Below are positions 45,347 through 59,405 of a stretch of 64,000 nucleotides of DNA, one piece after another. The translations under genes were made by a program, and so were the position numbers. Numbering within the stretch: the stretch's first letter is position 1; each line of letters starts with the position of its first letter. The notes under the pieces were generated by a model. The model saw only the letters and a list, made by a program, of their open reading frames with translations, made no database searches and had not been told where the DNA came from. Source of the stretch: Quercus robur (Eukaryota; Streptophyta; Magnoliopsida; Fagales; Fagaceae); the NCBI RefSeq assembly GCF_932294415.1, contig NC_065535.1, positions 82,047,862 through 82,111,861 on the forward strand, written 5' to 3'.

Positions 45347-46274
45347 TTATACCTATGTCGTCCGCTTCATGATATATAGTACAAAAGCTGGTGGAAATGA
45401 GCATACCGACTTCGATGAGTTATAGAAGCTGGTGGCTACAACTTGACCCTCCACGTGGACAACTTTGAGTTATAAAAGCACGGGACTTTGGTTGGGGAAG
45501 CTATGCCTTTGGCTCGTACCAATGGTGTGAATGCCATTGAAGGAAGAGAAATGTGCAATCTAGCATGGACACCAAGCATTATCATGAGAAAGAATCCAAC
45601 CCCTGTTGATCAGATGCTGTAGGACATCTCTCATTGGTTAGTATAAGTTGGGACCACCGCCAAGGACACATGTAACGTCCTTAGGCCTCACGTTTTCCTT
45701 CTCCTTCTCTCTGCTTGTCCTTCATGATAGTACAAAACCGCCCTTCAACCCACCACTTTGAAAGATATGGTTTTTCTCTCTCTTCCAGCTGCGGAATGGT
45801 ACTAGTGGTAGCTATATTAGGGTTTGTAAGGAGCAATGAGAGTGATACACCTATCCTTGTACAGCGAGCAACATTCCTCGTACTATAAGAGGAGAATGTT
45901 GTTAAGAAAAGAGAAAACAACAAGGAGAAATTTGGGTAGAGAAAGAGAGTAGAAAAGTGTAAGGATTTTGGGGGAAGAAACACCGTGTAGTCCTCAAATT
46001 TTCTTAATATTGCATAGTCTTTAAGGGATAAGGATATCCCATCCTTCATCCTACCGTGGTTTTTTATTTATTTATTTTTTTAATCTATATTCATAGGGTT
46101 TTTCCACATACACACCTCTTCTTTCATTGCTAATCTGTTTTGCCATTTTTCCCTTTTTGTGTTTTGGTGTTAAAGATGTCATTTTTTATACTTAACAAGC
46201 ATGACACCCAAATGTACTATTAGGATTTAGGTCACAAAGCATTTGAGTTATTCTAAAATATAACTTGCATGTAT
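45347..46274. other. Intergenic, unrecognised moderately GC-richer block
   Basis: 45380-45700 is less AT-rich than its neighbours (CCACGTGGACAAC, GGGACCACCGCC), suggesting a degraded retroelement or gene relic. I could not match it to a family. The open frame at 45681-46049 (minus) has no recognisable domain. Confidence 0.35.
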
Positions 46275-46393
46275 ACATGATAATTCTTTTTATCACTGGC
46301 CAAAACACTAATTGATGTTTGGTATAGATGGAATTCGAACATAGGGTTGGTCCCTTATTTGATGACAATATACTTTACCAATTTAACTATTTG
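46275..46393 (-). mobile_element. tRNA-derived SINE
   Basis: On the minus strand: AGTTAAATTGGTAAAG (box A region), CCCTATGTTCGAATTCC (box B), then TACCAAACATCAATTAGTGT. It is the same family as the split SINE at 2262-2643. Confidence 0.65.
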
Positions 46394-47166
46394 AAACCAA
46401 GCTATTAAACCCATATTGGGACTTGACATGATGTAGGTTTTAGATTATTGGGCCGTTGAATGAATTGTAGATTCAATTAAGAAACAAAGTAGAACTCTCA
46501 AAAAAAAAAAAAAGAAAAAAAAAAGAGTAGATTAGCAATATGTATACAAAATAAATAAATGGTTAAAATTTAATAGGTCAATTAACAAAGAGTTATATAA
46601 AAGATTCAGAAGTATATGATGACATAATTACAATACTATTTAATTTATTAGTAAAAAAAAAGGTAAACATCACAATTCACAATACTAATTACTCAACTTT
46701 CTTTCTACGAGTTAGACATAAAAGAGAGCTCTATTATGAAATAAGTTGGGGACATATATTAAAAAAAGTCAATTTATTTACAGAAAAATATTATGAAAAA
46801 AGAAACTAGGGAACTTAAATGAAAATACTATTTTGGGACTAAATTGACTGCTACCAAAATGCATGTAGGGACCAAATTGACAATAACCCTAAAATGTAGT
46901 GACCAAAATGGCATTTTCCTTTTAAAAAATGGTAAACATCACAATAGTAAAAGAGTCTATTTTTTCTCTAAAAATATAAAAATAAATAAATAAAAGAGAG
47001 CTCTATTATAAAAAAAGTCCAAAACAAATTTAATAAAGTCAATTTATTTACAAAAAATAAAAATATGAAAAACAATAAATAAAAAAAGCTGAAAAGAAAA
47101 TAATTTAAAGTCTTCTTCATTAAAAAATTCATTTAAATTAAGAGAGAGAAAATTTTGAAAATAAAT

Positions 47167-47945
47167 TGTAGGGATAAAGGCCCAGAATAATATGTTGCGC
47201 CTTGGGCTTTTGTCCGAGGATGCTGAATGGTCCGAGGAGGGGCAAATAGTTATTTAGGGTCTCAATTTAAAGTCTCATAAGTAAGGAACGAATGGAAGGT
47301 AGTACGAGGAGGAATTACTCCTCGGATGTGGCGTGTGCAGCTCAAATATGTATTTCAGCAATTAGAATGACCCTCCAAGAAGCTACAATGATAGGAACAT
47401 GTCTCATGAACATATAAGAAGGAAGGAAGCCCAAAAATATTTAAGGAAAAGCTGTTGTTATTGCATTAAATGTATTGCAATTACTTTTCTGGCCGCATTT
47501 ATGTGGGGAAGACCTTTGAACAGTGTTACCTTGGCTACCACAACTTACAGAAAGCTAGAAAGGATGTCTGAAGAGACAGGTACTCAAATGGAGGCTCAGA
47601 TGATTAACAAGTGTAGAATCAAGATGTTCCACAGAGAGCTATATAATGTGAGAGACCCTACATGAGAAAAAGATCAGAAAAATAGAGAAACAAGACTGTA
47701 GCAATCTAAATTGTCTTTGTATTTAATTGTGATCAATATATACAAGTGTGACCTTCTCAGACTGAAAGTCTATTGATATCAAAATCTTTTATTTTGTGTT
47801 TGATTATCATTCAATTCAGTACTAGTTGTTGTTCAACTCATTAGGGCCTAGTTCTTCGACCCACTCTCTACAAATTTATTGTATTGGGCTCATTGGGCCA
47901 ATATCCCATACGTTTTGGGCTTGAACTGTAGATCAAGACCCTATA
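47167..47945. mobile_element. Solo LTR (~779 bp), same family as 4961-5735
   Basis: It starts TGTAGGGATAAAGGCCCAG and ends GACCCTATA (TG...TA, the terminal C of CA mutated). It is flanked by TAAAT at 47162-47166 and 47946-47950. It shares CCGAGGA-rich sequence, a TTATGTGGGGAAGACC block and the GAACAGTG box with the other LTR. No internal region. The frame at 47399-47665 is LTR sequence, not a gene. Confidence 0.88.
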
Positions 47946-47950
47946 TAAAT

Positions 47951-48341
47951 CATTGAAGATATAATATTCCTTTATTTTTTTTTTAATATAGTAATTTTTT
48001 TTCTAAAATACCAAAATTCGAATATCTTTTTAATTTAGAATAGAATTTTAAAAGTTAGGCAAATAAGTAATTCGAAGTACACTAAAACATTAAAATGGTT
48101 CTAAAAAATCTTTTCAATTTGATTAGGTTATAAAAAAACCTATTGGACTTGATTGGATTTAATTGAGTCATATGCTTAAACAATCTAATTAAATACTCAA
48201 ATTGGTCTAGACGTCATATTACCAGTTCATTGGTATAATTGGTGGAGTTCATTTGAGCTTAATAATAATGCTTATCAATTTGGTGAGATTAATTAAAGCT
48301 TTCGACTGACATGAAAAATTGTAATTACGTCAATAATGTTG
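47951..48341. other. AT-rich intergenic DNA
   Basis: No recognisable coding sequence or element ends. Confidence 0.45.
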
Positions 48342-48440
48342 TAGTTCAGCCAGCACTTCTAGTATTTATTTTCAACAAAAATATCTAAGGTTCGAATACC
48401 GCCACTTCCATTGTAATTATGGAATTATAGAGAAAAAGAA
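48342..48440 (+). mobile_element. tRNA-derived SINE, second family
   Basis: GTAGTTCAGCCAGCACTTC (box A context) and AAGGTTCGAATACCGCCAC (box B) lie ~55 bp apart, followed by CCATTGTAATTATGG and an A-rich tail. Confidence 0.6.
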
Positions 48441-48752
48441 AAATTTAAACTATTATATCAAGTAATAATTGTATTAGATTCAAAAATTAATTATTGTATT
48501 AAACTTTTTTATCAAATTGGCAAAAGATAAAAGAATGTTTCTTCCCAAAACAGGGCTATAGATGACTCATGCTTTTTAAGGTGCGCAGCATCCTTTGGTA
48601 AAAAAAGAAAAAAGGGGAAAGGGCACAGAGCCTAATACAGGATTCTCACTTTCTGAACAATCACTTCAATTTTCCAAATATATTGACGGGGGTTTTTCAT
48701 TTTTCCTATTTATTTCTAGTGCACATTAGGAAAAAAAAAAAAAAAAAATTTA

Positions 48753-48903
48753 AGGTCCGTTTGATAGAATAGTTTGAGTAATATTATTTGTAGTTTTTTG
48801 AAATATGTGTAGGTAAAAAAGTGTGTAAAAAATGTGTAAAAATGTATTTAATATTATTTAAAAACTAAAAATTAGTTGTTTAATAACTCTACCAAACGGG
48901 ATC
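48753..48903. mobile_element. Small (~150 bp) MITE
   Basis: GGTCCGTTTGATAGA at the left and TCTACCAAACGGGATC at the right are inverted repeats. The AT-rich interior has mirrored ATAATATTATTT and AATATTATTTAA. Confidence 0.65.
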
Positions 48904-49037
48904 TTAGTTTCACTTAAAGCATGTTTGTTACCATTTGATTTATGCTAATAAAACAGTCAACACATGCAATGCATGGGAAATTTATCAAAACATATTTATA
49001 AATAATGCATGCATGCATGCATGCATACAACAAACAA

Positions 49038-49075
<38 letters not shown>

Positions 49076-52000
49076 CTCAACAAATAACAAACTAAATCAA
49101 AGAATTAGGATGAAATAATCTACATAATTAAATGCAAAACGTAGGTTAATTAGAAATTGTGTAGAGAACTGTTGCTTTATTTGATGCAATGTATATGTAT
49201 GAAATAAGATTTTGACCCAAAAAAAAAATTCAATAAATTTTTTTTTTTAATGTTGGGTTATTTATTCTAATAAAATAGTAAGTTCTAATTGGTTTTGATT
49301 GACAAATTACCACAACCAAGTTTTTTTTTTTTTTTTTAATTATAATAATGATGTGAAAAATGTTGACATCCAAAAATTTATGTGATAGCATAAAAAAGAG
49401 CCAACTATACATATATATAATATAACCCTGCATATTTTGATGTCACCAAAATAAGTTAAATAAAAAACACACTAATTATAAGACAACTATTTTCGTAACC
49501 TAACATAGCGGCTTCATGTTTATGCAATTTCTTCCATTTCCCATAATGAAAGTAGAATGACAGAGATATCTACAATATTTCTGTTATAAAAAAGAAAAAA
49601 AAAAGAAAAGAAAAAGAAAAGAAAAGAAAGAGATATCTACAGTTTCTTCCATTTCCCGTAAGTGATTGTATGTCAAATATCTACAAATTACTCACTGTTT
49701 TTTTCTGATGAATATTTGTATGTGTACAGGTAGTATACGTGGCAAACATAATATGGACTAGAAGTTCCGTATACATACTTAATTATGATTCCATGACAAT
49801 CATAATATGCTTCTAACACTTATATTGATCACGAGAGGTGTGAAAAGACCACCACTGAACCCATATAATTTCTATTATAATAATTCAAAGCTTCCATAAG
49901 CAAAAGTCAGTCTCTTCATTTTAGATAAAATTAGACATGTATTCCAAACACATCACGAATATTTCCTGCTTGAGAATAGCATCTAAAAACCGCTATTGCC
50001 TAAACTATGAAATGCAAAAAAAAAAAATCACACAATGGTAATATATTTTTTGATGGAAAAAAAAAAAAAGGTATATAGAGGGACGACCTAAGTTGTCATT
50101 TTTCACTTGAGCGTAATCATAGTGACACTCTATCCATTGGACTTGGACATGTGGGAATAGAAAATTCGAATTGAGCATAATACCATATAACATGCAAAAA
50201 AGAAAAAAAAGAACAGAAAATGGAAGTGGTATCCTCATTCTTTTTTTCCCCCTTAAATAATTGAAGTGGTATCTTTCCTAGTGTAAAAGGGATACAAGCG
50301 TACAATATTTAACTTTAGGCAGGGACTATTCGGATTTGGGAACATAAATTATGCTATGCTTTTCAACACAGAAAGATAGGGGAAAAAAAAGCACAACAAC
50401 AATAAATACATGTGTTTGAGAAATGAGATTGTACATATTGAGGAATTGAGGTTGACATTCTTCATTGGTTCACTTTAGCATGTCGACCCCATCATAGCGT
50501 CCTATTCTATATATTCCAATACTTCAGCATCAAGTTAGGCATAACTTCCATCTTCAACTTTGTTCGGCAAGAAAATTGAGTGCATACGTGGGCCACTAAT
50601 TAAGATCCATTTCCAACTCATTCTTGAAAACAACAAAAGGTGATTATATTGATACTCCTTAGTAGTACTCGACAATTGACAAGTGAGCCGATTCCATTGG
50701 GTTTAGGTGATAAGGTGGGAGTAAATGTGTGCCAAGTAAATAAACTAGTCAGTACTCAGTAGTCAGTCTCGAAACCATTTCTATACTGGAAGATGCTAAG
50801 TTATTAAATTTTTTTATTATAAAAGACTTATATATGAATTTATGTGGTAATGAATATAATTATTAATTAATGTCATTTTTATAATTAACAAATCAAAAAT
50901 TGAATCACATTTCTGTAATTGATAACACATCAACTTACTTAGTTAAAATTATAGTATTTTCAACATCATTCTTCTAAATTAAGGATAAAAATATTTTTCT
51001 CAATTTTTTTCATAACAGCTAATATGATTGTTTCTAAGAGAAATTAGTCTTTTTATTTGAGTCTAATGTCAATACTACTTTTATCATGTATTAATGACAA
51101 TAAATTATATTTGAAACAAAATTATGAAAAATATGGTGTTTCAAATCTTATTATTCTAAAGAGTAATGCTACATATACAAAATAATTAATATTTTTTTAT
51201 ACTAGTTGAGTTGGCAATTTTTTTATTTTATTTTATTTATTATTATTTTTTTTTTTTTGCGTATGCTAGAATTTTTCTATTCCAACCCTCTCATAAGAAT
51301 TCAAGGGCGGGTCCCTTGGACTAATTTATATGTAGAACCAAGAAGCAAACCAGTGAGATTTATGCATGTGTTTGATTTGATGCCGAACGTTAGGAGTTAG
51401 ATCTTAGCTAGATTACTCATGGAATTGCTTTGTGTCAAATGCTGGTTGGTTTCACATATTTTATCGTTTTGGGTTGTGATAAAATACACACGTTAAGCTC
51501 ATGTGGCTCACATATTTGGACTAGAATCATTTTTAAGAAAATATTTAAGGATGACAATAATTCAATGAAGAATCCTTTTTTTTAGATGTAGAAGTTGTCT
51601 CACACTTGTGTTCCCCTTCATTCGGATGGATGGGTGACATCTAGACATGAAGAGACCTGTATCAAATCATATTCACGTTTTAGAATACTTAAAAAGTTTC
51701 AACTGCGCAATACGATGAATGTCACTTCTATTAAAAAAAGAGAAACGAGAAAGAGAACTTACAAGTAAATATGAAGAGAATCTTGCAACTTGGAGAACCT
51801 AAATTCAAGTCTCTTCCAACATTAAGAAATAAAAAGTGAAGTTTTCATAACTTTATCAAGATTTTAAAATATATATAGAGTTTTCATGTGTCATCTATTG
51901 GAATTTAGAATCTTATGCGTAACTAGCACACTAGTCTTTGGAATCCTCCTTTTGCTTATGCTCGCATGATAGGAACTCTTCAGATTTTAAGATTATTTAA

Positions 52001-52700
52001 GATTATAATTAATTAAGTATTTTAATTCAATAGTTACAACAATGAGAGATGGAGATTCAAATTTTAGTTCTTATAAAGAAAAGCATTAAATATCACTAAA
52101 TTATAAGATTCTTAACTAATTATAAGCTTTCTACTATGATTATTATTTGAAACAACTTGCTGAGACAATCACCTAAAAATTACATATTTCAATTGTAATT
52201 ATTTTTTTACCTATTGATGTACCTAATTTGATAATACATAGACCAATGTGGGAGGTTTTGGGGTTGGTTGGGCAAACCATGGGACTTATTCTATTTTACA
52301 AAGATTGATGTGAATGCTCATAACTAGATAAATGAAAGAGATCGATAAGAGTGAAGAGTCTGAATTTGGTAAGGATGAAGTGTAAAACTCATGTTTTACA
52401 CCATCCAATAAAATATTGTCACATCAGTATTTTATTTAAAATTTAATACATCTTATCACACATAATAACATCTTAATAAATTCCTAATTTAGTTAGATTT
52501 ATATATATATATATATATATATGGGTATTAGAATTAATTGGGTGTGGTTGTGCTTATTCTTAAATATGTGATAAGATGATGTGACATGTTGGGATTGAAG
52601 GGATAAAACATAGGTTTTACACCACATTCTTATAGAATTTAATCTCAATAGTGAATAGTGATTGGATACTAGTGATTGAATTTAACATATTGGTTAATGT
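48904..52700. other. Long AT-rich intergenic region without recognised genes
   Basis: It holds simple repeats (GCATGCAT at 49008-49024; TATATA at 49045-49068 and 52500-52522; AAGAAAAG at about 49588-49630) and poly-A/T. 50450-50700 is less AT-biased but shows no ORF or motif I can name. Confidence 0.45.
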
Positions 52701-52776
52701 ACTTCAAGGGCGGCGTTACGTTGATGGAAGGGGGTTCAAAAGAACCCCCTGAATTGAGGTGAACTTTTTATATATG

Positions 52777-52820
<44 letters not shown>

Positions 52821-53019
52821 AAGTTACTGTATATTTTCAAAAATGGATAACTATGATTTCAGAACATTATTTTGTGGTTATACATTATTTTGATTATGTT
52901 ATCTCCTACAAATTATATTTTGTTTTACATCTATTTTCTGATAACACTTCCATTCCCATTCATCACTTTCTTCATCTATTATTTTTTCTTAGTCTTTGTT
53001 TACTGTAATCTCTTTTGGT

Positions 53020-53335
53020 GGTAGGCTGAGCCTCCTGTTCTTAGCGGTGGACCAGTCCATTTCGACTGTTTCCCCAATTTCACTGTAGCACTTGATGACC
53101 CTCACATCATGAAGGTCCTCACCCTCAACATCAAGACCCATGGAACTCTCATGTTACATGGAACCAGACAGTTAGCCCTTATATACAGAGTGTATTATAA
53201 GTGCATCAGAACAAACATGTCTATCCAAGCCATAGATAAGAGAAAGGTGGGAGAAACTACTCTCATCCAAACCACAAACGTTAGATCCAAAGTTCAGGTA
53301 CCTAAAACCCTGAAATGGTCTAAAGTCACCTTCAC
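53020..53335 (+). pseudogene. Fragment resembling a caulimovirid (30K-type) movement-protein domain
   Basis: An open stretch of ~105 codons, without a plausible initiator at its homologous beginning, resembles the central beta-rich core of movement proteins of plant pararetroviruses. Homology fades near 53335, after which the frame runs on into unrelated sequence to 53405. No coat, protease, reverse transcriptase or RNase H sequence lies beside it. In viruses this protein modifies plasmodesmata. Here it is an isolated, truncated relic, consistent with an endogenous pararetrovirus fragment or a related LTR-element domain. Family call is by eye. Confidence 0.45.
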
Positions 53336-53674
53336 AACTGTAACATTTTATTTATGCTTCCGCACCCAGACGGCCTCAGTCGGCCCTCTCCCCCTCTGCT
53401 TGTAACTATATATATAGATAACTTTTTTTTTTTGACCCCCCTAAAATATAAACTTGAACACCCTAACCTCAAAAAAGAAGAACAAGAACATGAAGATGAC
53501 AATATAGAAAGATTCACAATGCAGGATTAGAGAAATGTTCATTTTGTAGTGGAGGAGATCAATTTTTCACAACTTCGCAGCAAAGGAGATCCCTCTATCA
53601 CGGTGGCTTGTAGTGGTGGCCATACTATATGTAGACGGCAGAGGAAACAACACTTATGGCTTGTTGGTGATCTC

Positions 53675-56034
<2,360 letters not shown>

Positions 56035-56042
56035 AATATGGC

Positions 56043-57194
56043 CAGTGGCGACTCCAGGAATTTTGTTTAGGGTGTTCCTTAGGAAGTATAAATTACACAA
56101 TCTTATTATTTTTTTTTTTTTTAGCCTTTAGGTAATTAGGTTTGATTCAATGTTATTAATTTCATTCCGTTCCGGCCAGAAAATACCATGCCGGTAAACA
56201 AACCGAAATAGTAACCCACCCTATTCCACTTCGGAAAAAATTCCGGGTCATTCCGGTCTATTTCAAGTGTTTCAGGGTGTTTCGGTAAATACCAACTGAA
56301 ATTCAAGATTCGGCCGGCATGAAGTTTGTGCTTAAAAAAAAAAAAAAAATTGTTCTTAAAACCAGAACAAATTTGCATTCTGTAAACCAAAAACCTCAAA
56401 AGGAAAAAATAAAAAAATAAAAAGAAATGAAATGAACAAAGGTACCTATACAGCTAAAAAAAAAATCATATTGAGAAATTTAAAACTCAAAACTTGAGAA
56501 AAGGCAATGCCGCATTAGTATTGGTAGAAGACACAGACAAACAAGGAGGAAGGCAAAACGTAAATGTAAAAGTGTAGATGAAGATGTGATAAAATTTAAA
56601 AGTATGAAGTGTAAAAATCAAGAAGACAGAAGACGTGTGTGGTTAAATATAAATAAGAAAAAATAATAAAAAATGAGAAGTAAGTAATATATGTCTGGTG
56701 AGAAAAAATAATACTGTAATAAAAAATAATAAAAGGTTGAAAATTGTGTTGTATTGGGTAGTGTGTTGAGTCGAAGAAATCAAGCCACTGTCCAACCTGT
56801 AGTAGTTTTATTATAATTTTTTTTTTTTTTTTTTTTTTTTTAGATTTTAGTTCAAAAAATTTTTTTTTTTTTGAGTTTTTCATTTTTGCTTGAAAGACTC
56901 CAATGTTTATATATATATATATATATATATATAAATATTTTTTTTTTTATGAACTCAATAGAAAACTTTATTGAAATGAAGGGTCCGTTTGGATTGAGCT
57001 TATTGTTGCTGAAACTGAAAACTGAAAACTGAAAACACTGTAGCAAAATAATTTTTAAATGTGTGAAAAGTACCGTGGGACCCATTTTTAATATTTTTTA
57101 ATGCATGAACAGTGTTGCTACAGTACATGAACAGTACTGCTACAGTGCAAAACAGTAATTTTTGTGCACCAAAGTCAACATATGCGGGCAAAAG

Positions 57195-57239
<45 letters not shown>

Positions 57240-57959
57240 CAGAACGGGAACGGAGACGCAGGAAAACACAGTAGCCAAACGCCCTCGAAGTGTGTGTTTG
57301 TATAGAGCGTTGCGCGTCTACGTTTCACGTTTTCTGCGTTTTTTTTTTTTTTTTTTATTCTCCCCAGCAGCAATTGTTGACCCGGTCCTGTGTGAGCAGT
57401 GCACTTGTGCATTGTTCACGGGTCTCACAAACTTCACTTTTTATCAACTTTTTCATTAAAAATGGGTCCCACAGCACTATTCACACATTTAAAAATTATT
57501 TTGCTACAGTGTTTTCAATTTTAAGTTTTCAGTTTCAACAAAATAAGTTCTATCCAAACAGACTCGAAATAGAATACAAGTAAAAGACTGGACATTAAGC
57601 TCATATTTCTTTTTTTCTTTTCTTTTTTTCATTGGAAACGGGGAACAGTAAACCATTAAAACAAGTGCCCAGAGAAAGGACCAAAACAAAGTGTAGGTGT
57701 AGCCCAGGGGCATTACACCTTTGTCCACTACGAACCTATCAGACCTGTTTTGCTATCTTCTGTTGAAAGACTTCAGTATATTGTTCAGTTGCTCAAATTA
57801 TGAATCAAAATTTAATTTTATTGACATAAAAAAATTCAGGGTGTTCCTAAATTTTTTTTTAAAGGTAAATAAATATAAAATTTTAAATTATTATATTAAT
57901 TTTTCTTTTTTTTTTTTCAGGTCAGGGTGGCCCCTAGTCATAAGGTGGCGTTACCACTA
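56043..57959. mobile_element. hAT-like element, 1.9 kb, perfect 8 bp TSD
   Basis: AATATGGC occurs at 56035-56042 and 57960-57967. The ends CAGTGGCGACTCCAGG and GGTGGCGTTACCACTA are partial inverted repeats of the CAGTGGCG type. TTTAGGGTGTTCCTTA near the left and TTCAGGGTGTTCCTAAA near the right are direct repeats. The joined flanks restore a sequence (GGATAATATGGCTGCTGAT) that matches the related repeat at 54063-54082. No transposase. It contains the MITE at 56981-57565 and a CATTCCGGTC-rich repeat at 56155-56330. Confidence 0.78.
56981..57565. mobile_element. MITE with ~110 bp inverted ends, nested
   Basis: GGGTCCGTTTGGATTGAGC...ACACTGTAGCAAAATAAT at the left is mirrored by ATTATTTTGCTACAGTGT...TATCCAAACAGACTC at the right. 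Flanks GAAATGAA (56973-56980) and GAAATAGA (57566-57573) are a degraded 8 bp duplication. The interior has a 49-base A run (about 57189-57237). A shorter relative is at 59432-59637. Confidence 0.85.
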
Positions 57960-57967
57960 AATATGGC

Positions 57968-58529
57968 TGCTGATATGACTTAACAGGAGTATAGCAACAA
58001 TAAAAGTTAAGCAACCTTTAAATATAATATGATATAGATAGATAACATATATCCAATGAAATAAATAGAACAAGCACTTTTCAAAGGGGGGAAAATCTGA
58101 AACAAACGGAGCATTAGCTCTGCGGCTCCTTTTAAGATGGTAGAATTTAGACTATTACAGTACCACACTGCTACATCAGTGTGAGGGATCTTTTGTCAAT
58201 TTCTGTTACTTTTTTTTTTTTTTTCTTTTTTTCTTTTTCTGTAAAAAAAAAAAAAAACAACAACAACAAAACGAAAGCAGAGCCTTTCTCGCAACCAAGT
58301 TGTTTACCAAATAGTAAACACTATCAGACTAACAACTCCATAGCCCAGAGTACAAACTAAAAACTGTAGTATCAAGGCCCCAATTGGATGTTTAGGAGGG
58401 GGAGCTTGTATATCTATCTCAAACACACACTACACGCATGCTATATTGCGATCACTTTCACCACTTTGGTCAAGAACTTAAAAGAAAACGATCATATTGC
58501 GTATCTGTACGTCAGTTTTCAACCAATGT
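57968..58529. other. 3' flank of the eIF3b-like gene
   Basis: No gene. A Helitron-like 5' end signature on the minus strand (TCTATATCATATTATATT, about 58035) suggests the repeat containing 57960-58035 may be a Helitron; its 3' end was not found. Confidence 0.35.
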
Positions 58530-59359
58530 CTATCCATCCCGTGTCACTTGACTCACTTCCTTCGTCTCAAGCTCCCCCACTGCTGCATTCCGATTTTTAT
58601 TCATCATACGTGAAATCTCTGTCCAGCATCTATCCCAGCCCTCTGGTGCTTCCCATGTTTGACACTGCTCCATAGATAATGTGAAAACATCTTCGTCCTC
58701 GTTATTAAGGTTAGCAAGGCCGCCAACAAGGTTGTTCACAGCCTCTAGCACGTCTTGCATTTCATCCATACTAAAGGAGGAAGAGGACCTTGGACGCCAA
58801 CAAAACTGTAAAGTAACATGAGAAAGATGAACTACCAAATATAATTAGACATTGTTAAAAATTTTGAAGGGAACTCCAGTTATGGCATTTTATATTGTCA
58901 AGCACATAGACTCACAAGCTATGTTCAAAAACTATAGGCATATGCTAATACTAAAAAGCCCTGCACATATTACTTTCATGAGCTTCATGCTATGATGCTG
59001 TTAGGGAAGGCTCACATATGGCAAAGAGTGAAGATTCTTAGTCAAACAAATTAACCAGCTATTTCCCTTTTATGATATTTAATGTTGGATACGAATAATA
59101 AGTTCAATCCGTATCATATCCTTGATAGAACTGCTAACTAAATTCCAACCCCATCCCTCCAAAAAAAACATGGATCTTAATGATCAAACAAAAATGAACA
59201 AGGGGTGTTAAGTAGACAGACACCAAGCTTAATAAGGGTTAAACCTCAAATAAATTTTAAAACAATTTGGTATCAAGAATCTCATGACCTAAAACAATGG
59301 AAGAGTTAAATAGGCAGATAACTGTTTGTACCTTGTACTTTTACTGAAATATCCTCTTT

Positions 59360-59405
<46 letters not shown>

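Noticed and set aside
45681..46049. 122-codon minus-strand ORF
   Set aside because: Phe/Ser/Leu-rich composition from CT-rich DNA. No domain, signal or splice context.
47399..47665. 88-codon ORF
   Set aside because: It lies inside the second solo LTR. No gag/pol similarity.
57112..57583. Overlapping ORFs with Lys or Phe runs
   Set aside because: Translations of homopolymer A/T inside a MITE.
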